From Pseudomonas fluorescens (GTDB taxonomy: Bacteria; Pseudomonadota; Gammaproteobacteria; Pseudomonadales; Pseudomonadaceae), in the NCBI RefSeq assembly GCF_902498195.1, contig NZ_CABVIY010000007.1:396057-460056 (forward strand): a stretch of DNA of 64,000 bases. Reading direction: 5' to 3'. The notes under the pieces are model-generated. The model was not told the DNA's origin and made no database searches. It saw nothing but the letters and a program-made list of their open reading frames with translations. Both the position numbers and the translations under genes were made by a program. Positions 17,269 through 25,551 of this stretch are shown here, one piece after another. How positions within the stretch are numbered: position 1 is the stretch's first letter; each line of letters opens with the position of its first letter.

Positions 17269-19512
17269 TTAAGGGGTACGGTTACGCCGCGTTTCAATGA
17301 TGTTCGGCAACTGGGAAATCCGCCCCAGCAACCGCCCCAGCGCATCCAGTCCCGGAATCTCGATGGTCAGGGACATCAGCGCGGTGTTGTCCTCCTTGTT
17401 CGAGCGGGTATTGACCGCCAGCACGTTGATCCGCTCGTTGAGCAGCACCTGGGAAACGTCGCGCAGCAGACCCGAACGGTCGTAGGCGCGGATGACGATG
17501 TCCACCGGGTAGGTGAGCACCGGCACCGGGCCCCAGCTGACCTGGATGATCCGCTCCGGCTCGCGGCCGCCCAGTTGCAGCACCGAGGCGCAATCCTGGC
17601 GGTGAATGCTGACGCCACGACCCTGGGTGATGTAACCGACGATGGCATCGCCCGGCAGCGGCTGGCAGCAGCCCGCCATCTGGGTCATCAGGTTGCCGAC
17701 GCCCTGGATCTGGATGTCGCCACGCTTGCCCGGCTTGTAGCCGGTGGCCTTGCGCGGAATCAGTTCCAGCTGTTCGTTGCCCCGCTCCGGCTCGACCAGT
17801 TGCTGCGCCAGGTTGACCAGTTGCGCCAGGCGCAAGTCGCCGGCACCCAGCGCGGCATACATGTCCTCGGCGGTCTTCATGTTGGCCTTGTCGGCCAGCT
17901 TGTCGAAATCCACCGCCGGCAGGCCGAGGCGATTGAGTTCACGTTCCAGCAGGGTTTTACCCGCCGCCACGTTCTGATCGCGCGCCTGCAACTTGAACCA
18001 GTGAACGATTTTCGCCCGTGCCCGGGACGTGGTGACGTAACCCAGGTTCGGGTTCAGCCAGTCGCGACTCGGGGTGCCGTGCTTGCTGGTGATGATCTCG
18101 ACCTGCTCACCGGTTTGCAGGCTGTAGTTGAGCGGTACGATGCGCCCGTTGATCTTCGCGCCGCGGCAGTTGTGACCGATCTCGGTGTGCACACGATAGG
18201 CGAAGTCCAGCGGCGTCGCGCCTTTGGGCAAGTCGATGGCGTGACCGTCGGGGGTGAAGATGTAGACGCGGTCGGGTTCGATATCGACCCGCAGCTGCTC
18301 CGCCAGGCCACCGATGTCACCCAGCTCTTCGTGCCATTCCAGCACCTGGCGCAGCCAGGAAATCTTCTCTTCGTAGTGATTGGAACCGGACTTGACGTCG
18401 GTGCCCTTGTAGCGCCAGTGCGCGCAAACGCCGAGTTCTGCTTCCTCGTGCATCGCGTGGGTGCGGATCTGCACTTCCAGCACCTTGCCCTCGGGACCGA
18501 TCACCGCCGTGTGCAGCGAGCGGTAGCCGTTTTCCTTGGGGTTGGCGATGTAGTCGTCGAACTCTTTGGGGATGTGTCGCCACAAGGTGTGGACGATGCC
18601 GAGCGCGGTGTAGCAGTCGCGCATTTCCGGCACCAGCACGCGCACCGCGCGTACGTCGTAGATCTGGCTGAACTCCAGGCCCTTGCGCTGCATTTTGCGC
18701 CAGATCGAATAGATGTGTTTGGCCCGGCCGCTGATGTCAGCGTCGACACCGGTGGCCTGCAATTCGTTTTTCAACTGGCTCATCACGTCGCTGATGAAGC
18801 GCTCGCGATCCAGTCGCCGCTCGTGCAGCAGCTTGGCGATCTGCTTGTACTGGTCTGGTTCCAGGTAACGGAAAGACAAGTCCTCCAGTTCCCACTTGAT
18901 GTGACCGATACCCAGGCGGTGGGCGAGCGGCGCGTAGATGTCGAACACTTCGCGGGCCACGCGGTTGCGCTTTTCGTCATCGGCGGTTTTCACCGCCCGG
19001 ATCGCGCAGGTGCGCTCGGCCAGCTTGATCAGGGCGACGCGCACGTCGTCGACCATGGCCACCAGCATCTTGCGCAGGTTTTCCACCTGGCCCTGCGTGC
19101 CCATCACCATGGATTTGCGCGGGCTCAGGCTATCGCTGATCGCCGCCATGCGCTGCACGCCGTCGATGAGTTTGGCCACCACGGGACCAAAGCGCTGGCT
19201 GACCGCCGGCAGCTGGATCTGGCCTTCGCGCACGCCCCGGTACAGGACCGCGGCGACCAGCGAATCCTGATCGAGCTTGAGGTCGGCGAGGATCTCGGCG
19301 ATCTCAAGGCCGGTGCGAAAACTCGAGTTGCCTTCGGACCACAGGTTCTTCGCCGCATTGGCTTGTTGTTCGGCCTCGCGAGCGTACTCGCAGGCTTCTT
19401 TCAAGGCTTCGCGATCCAGTGCCAGATCGACACTGACCGCATGATCGAGCCAAGCCTCGAGATTGATACTGCCGTCGGTGTTGATCGGCTGGTGTGCTCT
19501 CACCTGTACCAT
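17269..19512 (-). CDS. relA: GTP pyrophosphokinase RelA
   Basis: This 747-aa ribosome-associated (p)ppGpp synthetase has a degenerate HD domain at about residues 70-180: where active SpoT has HD, this protein reads VAAVLYRGVREG, so no hydrolase activity is expected. The synthetase domain contains YIANPKENGYRSLH. A TGS domain starts near VYIFTPDGHAIDLPKGATPLDFAY, and the end carries a zinc-finger/helical region and an ACT domain. GGAAGG precedes the ATG. It makes pppGpp/ppGpp on sensing uncharged tRNA at stalled ribosomes. Confidence 0.97.
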   Translation of the reverse strand: MVQVRAHQPINTDGSINLEAWLDHAVSVDLALDREALKEACEYAREAEQQANAAKNLWSEGNSSFRTGLEIAEILADLKLDQDSLVAAVLYRGVREGQIQLPAVSQRFGPVVAKLIDGVQRMAAISDSLSPRKSMVMGTQGQVENLRKMLVAMVDDVRVALIKLAERTCAIRAVKTADDEKRNRVAREVFDIYAPLAHRLGIGHIKWELEDLSFRYLEPDQYKQIAKLLHERRLDRERFISDVMSQLKNELQATGVDADISGRAKHIYSIWRKMQRKGLEFSQIYDVRAVRVLVPEMRDCYTALGIVHTLWRHIPKEFDDYIANPKENGYRSLHTAVIGPEGKVLEVQIRTHAMHEEAELGVCAHWRYKGTDVKSGSNHYEEKISWLRQVLEWHEELGDIGGLAEQLRVDIEPDRVYIFTPDGHAIDLPKGATPLDFAYRVHTEIGHNCRGAKINGRIVPLNYSLQTGEQVEIITSKHGTPSRDWLNPNLGYVTTSRARAKIVHWFKLQARDQNVAAGKTLLERELNRLGLPAVDFDKLADKANMKTAEDMYAALGAGDLRLAQLVNLAQQLVEPERGNEQLELIPRKATGYKPGKRGDIQIQGVGNLMTQMAGCCQPLPGDAIVGYITQGRGVSIHRQDCASVLQLGGREPERIIQVSWGPVPVLTYPVDIVIRAYDRSGLLRDVSQVLLNERINVLAVNTRSNKEDNTALMSLTIEIPGLDALGRLLGRISQLPNIIETRRNRTP

Positions 19513-19634
19513 CTTGCTTACCTTCCCTACGACGCAGATTCAATGCGTCAGAATCGCTGACCTTCGTTGCCCATGAGCCCACGTCGGGCTGGTGCGCGGC
19601 TGCACGGGCGGGCCAGTCGGACCAGACGAGCATC

Positions 19635-20987
19635 CTAGCTCGCTTCAAATAACGCCATGGCCTCGACATGTGCCGTCTGAGGAAACATATCGAGAATCCC
19701 GGCACGTTTTAACCGGTAGCCCTGCTTGATCAATTCGACCGTGTCGCGCGCCAGCGTGGCCGGGTTGCACGAGACATACACCAGCCGTTCGGCACCCAGC
19801 GACTTAAGCTTGCGCACCACCTCGAAAGCACCGTCACGCGGTGGGTCCAAGAGTACCGCACAAAAGCCTTCGCGCGCCCATTCGGCATCCGTCAAAGGCT
19901 GGGATAAATCGGCCTGAAAAAACTTCACATTATGCAGATTGTTGCTAACAGCATTCGCGGCTGCCCGCTCGACCATCACCTGCACGCCTTCCACCGCCAC
20001 CACTTCGCGAACGGTCTGGGCCAGCGGCAAGGCAAAGTTACCCAGGCCGCAGAACAGATCGAGAACCCGCTCGCTCGCCACCGGCTTCAACCACGCCAGC
20101 GCCTGGGCAACCATGGCCTCGTTGACCCCGGCGTTGACCTGAACAAAATCCCCGGGCCGATACGCCAGCTCCAGGTTCCATTGCTCTAAACGATAGCCCA
20201 ACGATTGATCGGGCTCGACCGGTTGTGGCTCGCCCTCACCGTGCAACCACAACTGGGCCTCATGGAACGCGCAGAAGTCCTTGAGGATCGTCAGGTCGGC
20301 GTCGGACAACGGCGCCATGTGGCGCAGCAAAACGGCCAGCGATGATCCGCTGAACAGCTCCACATGCCCGAGTGCCTGCGGCTTGCTCAACCGCCGCAGC
20401 ATCTCCGGCAGGCGAGTCATGATCGGTTGCAAGGGCTGTACCAGCACCGGGCATTCATCAATGGCGACGATGTCCTGGCTGCCGGCGGCGCGGAAACCGA
20501 CTTCGAGTTTTTTCGCCTTCATGTCCCAGCGCACCGCGACGCGGGCGCGACGGCGGTAAGCGAATTCCGGGCCGCTCAAAGGCGCGGCCCATTCTTCGGG
20601 CTCGACCCCGGCGACCCTGGACAATTGCTCGGCGAGCATGCGCTGTTTCAGGGCAAGCTGTTCGTTGTGCGGCAGATGTTGCACGCTGCAACCGCCGCAA
20701 CGGCCGGCATGGGCGCACGGTGCCGGGCGACGCAGTTCGCTGGCCTTGAACACCCGTTCGGTGCGCGCCTCGACCACTTTGCCGTGGGCGCCGAGCACGC
20801 GTGCTTCGACCTCTTCACCGGCCAATGCGCCCATGACGAACCAGGTGCGACCTTCAAAAAACGCGATACCGCGACCGTCATTGGCCAGGCGCTCGATGGT
20901 CAGGCGCTGCTTTTTCCCGGTCGGGACTTGCGGGGCCTTGCTGCCGCCCGTGGGCTGGAAGCGCAGGCCTCTCTCATGCTTGGCCAT
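19635..20987 (-). CDS. rlmD: 23S rRNA (uracil(1939)-C(5))-methyltransferase RlmD
   Basis: This 450-aa enzyme has an N-terminal TRAM domain (RLTIERLANDGRGIAF), a 4Fe-4S cluster formed by Cys91, Cys97, Cys100 and a later Cys in the DECPVL segment, and a SAM-dependent methyltransferase domain (VLDLFCGLGNFALPLA, DPPRDGAFEVV). The catalytic cysteine lies in YVSCNPATLARD. It methylates U1939 of 23S rRNA. Its ATG shares one base with the cysM stop, so the two genes are translationally linked. relA begins 122 bp after its stop on the same strand. Confidence 0.96.
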   Translation of the reverse strand: MAKHERGLRFQPTGGSKAPQVPTGKKQRLTIERLANDGRGIAFFEGRTWFVMGALAGEEVEARVLGAHGKVVEARTERVFKASELRRPAPCAHAGRCGGCSVQHLPHNEQLALKQRMLAEQLSRVAGVEPEEWAAPLSGPEFAYRRRARVAVRWDMKAKKLEVGFRAAGSQDIVAIDECPVLVQPLQPIMTRLPEMLRRLSKPQALGHVELFSGSSLAVLLRHMAPLSDADLTILKDFCAFHEAQLWLHGEGEPQPVEPDQSLGYRLEQWNLELAYRPGDFVQVNAGVNEAMVAQALAWLKPVASERVLDLFCGLGNFALPLAQTVREVVAVEGVQVMVERAAANAVSNNLHNVKFFQADLSQPLTDAEWAREGFCAVLLDPPRDGAFEVVRKLKSLGAERLVYVSCNPATLARDTVELIKQGYRLKRAGILDMFPQTAHVEAMALFEAS

Positions 20988-21889
20988 CAGTTGGGCGCGT
21001 CGAAAATGCCGGTCGACAGGTAACGGTCGCCACGGTCGCAGATGATCGCGACGATCACCGCGTTTTCTACTTCTTTGGACAGACGCAGCATCGCGGCCAC
21101 CGCACCGCCCGACGATACGCCGCAGAAAATGCCTTCTTCGCGGGCCAGACGACGGGTCACGTCTTCGGCTTCGCTCTGGGCCATGTCGACGATGCGATCC
21201 ACGCGATCGGCCTGGTAGATCTTCGGCAGGTATTCGTGGGGCCAGCGACGGATGCCCGGGATCGCCGAACCTTCCATGGGTTGTAGACCGATGATCTGCA
21301 CGTTGTCGTTCTGCTCTTTCAAGTAGCGCGACACGCCCATGATGGTACCGGTGGTGCCCATGGAGCTGACGAAATGGGTGATGGTGCCCTCGGTCTGACG
21401 CCAGATTTCCGGGCCGGTGGTGGTGTAGTGCGCCTCGGGGTTGTCACCGTTGGCGAACTGATCCAGCACCTTGCCACGGCCTTCGGCTTCCATGCGCTGG
21501 GCAAGGTCGCGGGCGCCTTCCATGCCTTGCTCCTGGCTGACCAGAATCAGTTCGGCACCGTAGGCGGTCATGGCGGCCTTGCGCTCGGCGCTGGAATTGT
21601 CCGGCATGATCAGGATCATCTTGTAACCCTTGATCGCGGCAGCCATGGCCAGCGCGATCCCGGTGTTACCCGAGGTCGCCTCGATCAGCGTATCGCCGGC
21701 GTGGATCTGCCCGCGCAACTCGGCACGGGTGATCATCGACAGCGCCGGACGGTCCTTGACCGAACCCGCCGGGTTGTTCCCTTCGAGCTTGAGCAAAAGG
21801 GTATTGCTGGTGGCGCCGGGCAGGCGCTGCAAACGGACCAGCGGAGTGTTGCCGACGCAATCGGCGATGGTTGGGTACTGCAAGGTCAT
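20987..21889 (-). CDS. cysM: cysteine synthase B
   Basis: This 300-aa PLP enzyme makes L-cysteine from O-acetylserine and sulfide or thiosulfate. The PLP lysine is Lys45 in NPAGSVKDRPAL; the substrate loop TSGNTG and the phosphate-binding SSMGTTGTIMG follow. The ATG at 21889 (MTLQYPTIADC) was preferred to a 13-codon longer frame because it matches the usual CysM start. It is the first gene of a cysM-rlmD unit. Confidence 0.96.
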   Translation of the reverse strand: MTLQYPTIADCVGNTPLVRLQRLPGATSNTLLLKLEGNNPAGSVKDRPALSMITRAELRGQIHAGDTLIEATSGNTGIALAMAAAIKGYKMILIMPDNSSAERKAAMTAYGAELILVSQEQGMEGARDLAQRMEAEGRGKVLDQFANGDNPEAHYTTTGPEIWRQTEGTITHFVSSMGTTGTIMGVSRYLKEQNDNVQIIGLQPMEGSAIPGIRRWPHEYLPKIYQADRVDRIVDMAQSEAEDVTRRLAREEGIFCGVSSGGAVAAMLRLSKEVENAVIVAIICDRGDRYLSTGIFDAPN

Positions 21890-21998
21890 GGCGTAATTCG
21901 CAATCCAGACTGCGGGGGCGCCTATCATACCGGCAAACCCCGGAACGCCATATCACGCAAAGTGCGGTGCTTATGGTTTATGGGAATAAGCGTCTGAC

Positions 21999-23021
21999 TC
22001 AGCCCTCTTCAGTCTGTGCCACATTCAAGGCATAGAATTCATGCAGCTTGGCCTGCAACAACTCTTTGTCCGGCAATTGCACCTGATACTCCGCGATCAG
22101 TGCAGGTGACAGGCTGCGGTTAAGGGCGTACTCGACGACCTCGTCATCTTTGCTGGCACAGAGCAAGACACCGATGGCAGGGTTTTCATGAGGTTTGCGT
22201 TCTTTGCGATCCAGGGCTTCCAGATAGAAGTCCAACTTGCCCAGATACTCCGGCTCGAAACGCCCGACCTTGAGTTCGATGGCCACCAGGCAGTTGAGAC
22301 CGCGATGAAAGAACAGCAAGTCCAGCGCAAAATCACGCCCGCCAACTTGTAGCGGGTATTCGGAGCCGACAAAGCAGAAATCGCGGCCAAGCTCTATCAG
22401 GAATTCCTTGAGACGTGCCAGCAGTCCTTGATGCAGATCGGTTTCGGCGTGGGCGCCGGGCAGGTCGAGAAACTCGACCATGTAGGCGTCACGGAAAATC
22501 TCTAGTGCACTGGGGTGTTTTTGTTGGAGTGCCCCGGAAATTTTGGCCGGCTGAGTCACACTGCGCTCAAACAGCGCCGCCTTGAACTGTCGTTCCAATT
22601 CCCGTGTCGACCACTTTTCTTGCACGGCCAGACGCAGATAGAACTCACGCTCCTGTGGTCGCTTACTCTGAGTCAGAATGAGCAGATTGTGTGTCCAGGG
22701 TAATTGTGTCAGCAGTGCTGACACTTTCTCATTGCCCTGATAAGCCTCATAAAACTGCCGCATCCGGAACAGATTACGCCGAGTAAAACCACGCAATCCT
22801 GGCTGCCTCTGAGCCAGATGCTCGGCCAGTTGACCCACCACGGAATCACCCCACTCGGCTTTCTCCAGCTTACGACTGATATAAGCACCCACCTGCCAGT
22901 ACAACTCGATCAGCTGGGTATTGACCGCCTGCACGGCCTGTCGCCTGGCACTTTGAATCAGGTCCAGCACTTCATTGAAGCGATCGTCTGCGGGGCTGCC
23001 GGGGAACTGGGATACGGTCAT
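21999..23021 (-). CDS. PDDEXK-family nuclease, DUF1016 (YhcG type)
   Basis: This 340-aa two-domain protein is of the YhcG/DUF1016 family. The N-terminal DUF1016_N domain has LIELYWQVGAYIS, the FTRRNLFRMRQFYEAY motif and the WTHNLLIL motif. The C-terminal PD-(D/E)xK nuclease domain has FALDLLFFHRGLNCLVAIELKVG, where the D and the E-x-K are the catalytic triad, followed by KLDFYLEALDR. The family is often found near restriction-modification genes and is mobile. Here it stands alone between cysM and a two-component pair, a place where P. aeruginosa carries pirA. Its activity is not proven. Confidence 0.92.
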   Translation of the reverse strand: MTVSQFPGSPADDRFNEVLDLIQSARRQAVQAVNTQLIELYWQVGAYISRKLEKAEWGDSVVGQLAEHLAQRQPGLRGFTRRNLFRMRQFYEAYQGNEKVSALLTQLPWTHNLLILTQSKRPQEREFYLRLAVQEKWSTRELERQFKAALFERSVTQPAKISGALQQKHPSALEIFRDAYMVEFLDLPGAHAETDLHQGLLARLKEFLIELGRDFCFVGSEYPLQVGGRDFALDLLFFHRGLNCLVAIELKVGRFEPEYLGKLDFYLEALDRKERKPHENPAIGVLLCASKDDEVVEYALNRSLSPALIAEYQVQLPDKELLQAKLHEFYALNVAQTEEG

Positions 23022-23163
23022 ACATGAATCCTTGAACAGTGTGAAAGCCTGAGCTTAAACCGCCAAGGATGCTTGAAATGACCGGTGATACCCTTTGGGA
23101 AAGGTCCTACGGAATCTCGGGAAGGCCCCGGCAAAATCAAAGTGATCGTTGTCAGGAGGGCCT

Positions 23164-23260
23164 CTTCGCGAGCAAGCCCGCTCCGACATTCAATCCTGGT
23201 TGTTCACACCAACTGTGGTCGGCACAGATCCACTGTGGGAGCGGGCTTGCTCGCGAAGGC
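23164..23260. repeat. REPIN (tail-to-tail, overlaps the 3' end of the kinase gene)
   Basis: Arms CTTCGCGAGCAAGCCCGCTC and the mirror GAGCGGGCTTGCTCGCGAAG lie on opposite strands and enclose about 55 bp. The right arm is within the reading frame of the sensor kinase. Confidence 0.88.
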
Positions 23261-24625
23261 GTCATCACAAGCACCGCTTACATCCGCCAGCAACCGCATA
23301 TTCATCCGCAATCCGCCCCCGGCATTTTCCGCCCAAAGCTTCCCGCCCTGCCGCTGCACCGCATTCCTGGCAATGCTCAACCCCAACCCAAACCCGCCAT
23401 CCCCCGGCCGCGAACCATCGAGACGGGTAAAGGGCAGGAAGATCCGTTCCAGATCCGCTTCCGCCACACCACCGCCCTGATCCTCCAGCCACAGATGCCA
23501 ATACTTGCCGTCCCGCCTTCCGCCAAGCGTAACGACACCGCCCCGGGGTGAATGGCGGATCGCGTTGCGCAATATGTTCTCCAGCGCCTGGGCCAGGGTA
23601 TTGAGGTGACCCCGTACCCAGCAGGACGAATCCACCGAGCACTGCAACTGCCCGCCCGGCCAGCAACTTTCATAGCAGGCATTTTCCGTGAGCATTTCCC
23701 ACAACGCCTGGACCTGGATCGCCTCGTCGGGCAAGCGGGTGCGTTCGGTGTCGAGCCAGGCCAGTTGCAAGGTGTCTTCCACCAGTCGCTGCATGCCGTC
23801 GACCTCTCGGCCGATGCGCTCGCGCAAGGCGTCCAGCCCCTGCTCGCTTTCGCTGGCGACCCGCAGGCGACTCAGCGGCGTGCGCAACTCATGGGACAGA
23901 TCGCGCAGCAATTGCTGTTGCAGGGCGACGGTGCTTTGCAGGCGTTCGGACATGTGATCGAACGCCCTGCCCAGCTCGCCCAGTTCATCGGAACGATTGG
24001 TGGTACGGCTCGACAACCGCACATTCAATTGATCGGCGCGCCAGGCGTTGGCCTGCTCGCGCAAGGTATTGAGCGGGATCACCAGCAAGCGATAGAGGCC
24101 CACGCACAGCAATAAGGTAAACAGCCCCGGAATCACGCCGTTGGTGATAACGCGCCAGAACACCCGGTAGTGCCCGGGCACGAAACGCGCGGGCAGTTCG
24201 ATCACCAGGCTGCCGGCCGACGGGTCGCGGGGAAACGGTACGCGCATCCACGGCCGGCCTTTCTTGTGGATGGGCCAGTCCAGGCCGCGCAGGAAGGTCA
24301 GGTGCTCGATCTCCTTTTCCGTCAACGGTCGGCTGCTCAGGGATTGCAAATCACCGCCGATGACACCGACCCAGCCCTTTTCGCGATGTTGCATGCTCTG
24401 CAGCCAGCGATCGACACCCTCACGCTGGCGATCCTGCCAGGCCTGATCGGCTTCGGCGGCATAGCGCGTCAGGGTGCCGCGCGCTTCATCCGACAGGAAC
24501 TGGTTGCGCTCTTCCATGTAGCGGCCCCAGGACCAACTCAACCAGATCATCAGCAGACAGAACGCCACCAGCAGGCAAGCCAGCTTCCAGAACAGCGAAT
24601 GCCGCCCCGGCAATTTACATTTCAT
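23204..24625 (-). CDS. pirS: sensor histidine kinase, PirS-like
   Basis: This 473-aa membrane kinase has TM1 near residue 18, a periplasmic region of about 120 residues, TM2 near 166-183, HAMP, HisKA with SHELRTPLSRLR, and an HATPase domain (NILRNAIRHSP, FGLGLSI). The ATG at 24625 overlaps the regulator stop; a GTG 9 bases earlier is possible. The extreme C-terminus (FASKPAPTVDL...) is translated from the REPIN. In P. aeruginosa pirS/pirR lie between cysM and gacS and control the siderophore receptor PirA, so the name follows position and the pair's architecture; the cognate receptor gene is missing here. Confidence 0.8.
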   Translation of the reverse strand: MKCKLPGRHSLFWKLACLLVAFCLLMIWLSWSWGRYMEERNQFLSDEARGTLTRYAAEADQAWQDRQREGVDRWLQSMQHREKGWVGVIGGDLQSLSSRPLTEKEIEHLTFLRGLDWPIHKKGRPWMRVPFPRDPSAGSLVIELPARFVPGHYRVFWRVITNGVIPGLFTLLLCVGLYRLLVIPLNTLREQANAWRADQLNVRLSSRTTNRSDELGELGRAFDHMSERLQSTVALQQQLLRDLSHELRTPLSRLRVASESEQGLDALRERIGREVDGMQRLVEDTLQLAWLDTERTRLPDEAIQVQALWEMLTENACYESCWPGGQLQCSVDSSCWVRGHLNTLAQALENILRNAIRHSPRGGVVTLGGRRDGKYWHLWLEDQGGGVAEADLERIFLPFTRLDGSRPGDGGFGLGLSIARNAVQRQGGKLWAENAGGGLRMNMRLLADVSGACDDAFASKPAPTVDLCRPQLV

Positions 24626-25334
24626 CGCCGGCACTCAGGATGTAGCCCTTGCCCCAGACCGTGCGCACTTCGCGCTCGGTGTAGCCGATGGCCTTGAGTT
24701 TGCGGCGGATCTGGCTGATGTGCATGTCCAGGCTGCGGTCATGGGCCGCGTAGCCCCGTTGCAGCACATGCTGATAAAGGAAGGCTTTGCTCAACACTTC
24801 GTCGCCATTGCGGTTCAGGGTTTCCAGCAAACGGAATTCACTGCGGGTCAGGCCGGCCGCCTGCTCACCGTAGAACACCTCGAACAGCTCATCGTCGAAA
24901 CGCAGGCTGTCCGCCGCCGGGACAATCGCCGCCGGCGTCGGCCGGCGATCCAGCGCCACCCGGCGCAGGATCGCCTCGATGCGCACCCGCAACTCGGCCA
25001 TGCTGAAAGGCTTGGGCAGGTAATCGTCGGCCCCCAGGCGAAAGCCGCTGATGCGATCCGCCTCGGCCCCCAGCGCCGACATCAGCAGCACCGGCGTGGA
25101 GTGGCTCTGGCGCAACTGCGTCAGCACCGATAACCCGTCCAGGCCAGGCAGCAGAATGTCCATCAGCACCACATCGAAGGGTTGTTGGCGGGCTGCGTCC
25201 AGCCCTTCCTGGCCGTTCTGGCACCAGGTCACCTGAAAGCCGCTCCGGCCCAAATGGTCGTGAACATAGGCACCGAGCACGAGGTCGTCTTCGATGGCGA
25301 GGATACGGGGATGGCCGGCAGCGATGGGAGTCAT
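24615..25334 (-). CDS. pirR: OmpR-family response regulator, PirR-like
   Basis: This 239-aa regulator has a receiver domain (acceptor Asp59 in VVLMDILLPG, then GADDYLPKPFS) and a winged-helix domain ending WGKGYILS. The start used is ATG 25334; a TTG four codons upstream is in frame and the ribosome site is weak. Fur-like boxes overlap the promoter (25342-25373). It is co-transcribed with the kinase gene, whose start overlaps its stop. Confidence 0.85.
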   Translation of the reverse strand: MTPIAAGHPRILAIEDDLVLGAYVHDHLGRSGFQVTWCQNGQEGLDAARQQPFDVVLMDILLPGLDGLSVLTQLRQSHSTPVLLMSALGAEADRISGFRLGADDYLPKPFSMAELRVRIEAILRRVALDRRPTPAAIVPAADSLRFDDELFEVFYGEQAAGLTRSEFRLLETLNRNGDEVLSKAFLYQHVLQRGYAAHDRSLDMHISQIRRKLKAIGYTEREVRTVWGKGYILSAGDEM

Positions 25335-25341
25335 GAGTATC

Positions 25342-25373
25342 TGCAAATAATTCTCAGTTGATAATTATTCAAG
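25342..25373 (-). promoter_or_regulatory. tandem Fur-like boxes upstream of the pirR-like gene
   Basis: TGCAAAT-A-ATTCTCA (25342-25356) and TGATAAT-T-ATTCAAG (25359-25373) both resemble the 7-1-7 Fur core TGATAAT-n-ATTATCA, with 10-11 of 14 arm positions identical. They lie 8-39 bp upstream of the start codon. They support iron-dependent control. Confidence 0.5.
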
Positions 25374-25551
25374 ATTGCGCGCTTCAGGGCAACCCAAGGC
25401 TCAGCCACCCACGCAAAACGGTTGAGCCAGGCGACGAATGACGACTGCAACTTTTTACGAGGATTGCCCGCCTGCAAATCGCTACACTGCGCAAGTGGCG
25501 CGTGCCGGATGCATGTGCGGGTCTATTAATAGCTGGATGCAGGAGAAAGGC

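Noticed and set aside
17251..19560. 769-codon plus-strand frame opposite relA
   Set aside because: Antisense shadow of relA; low-complexity H, Q, D, V-rich product without family motifs.
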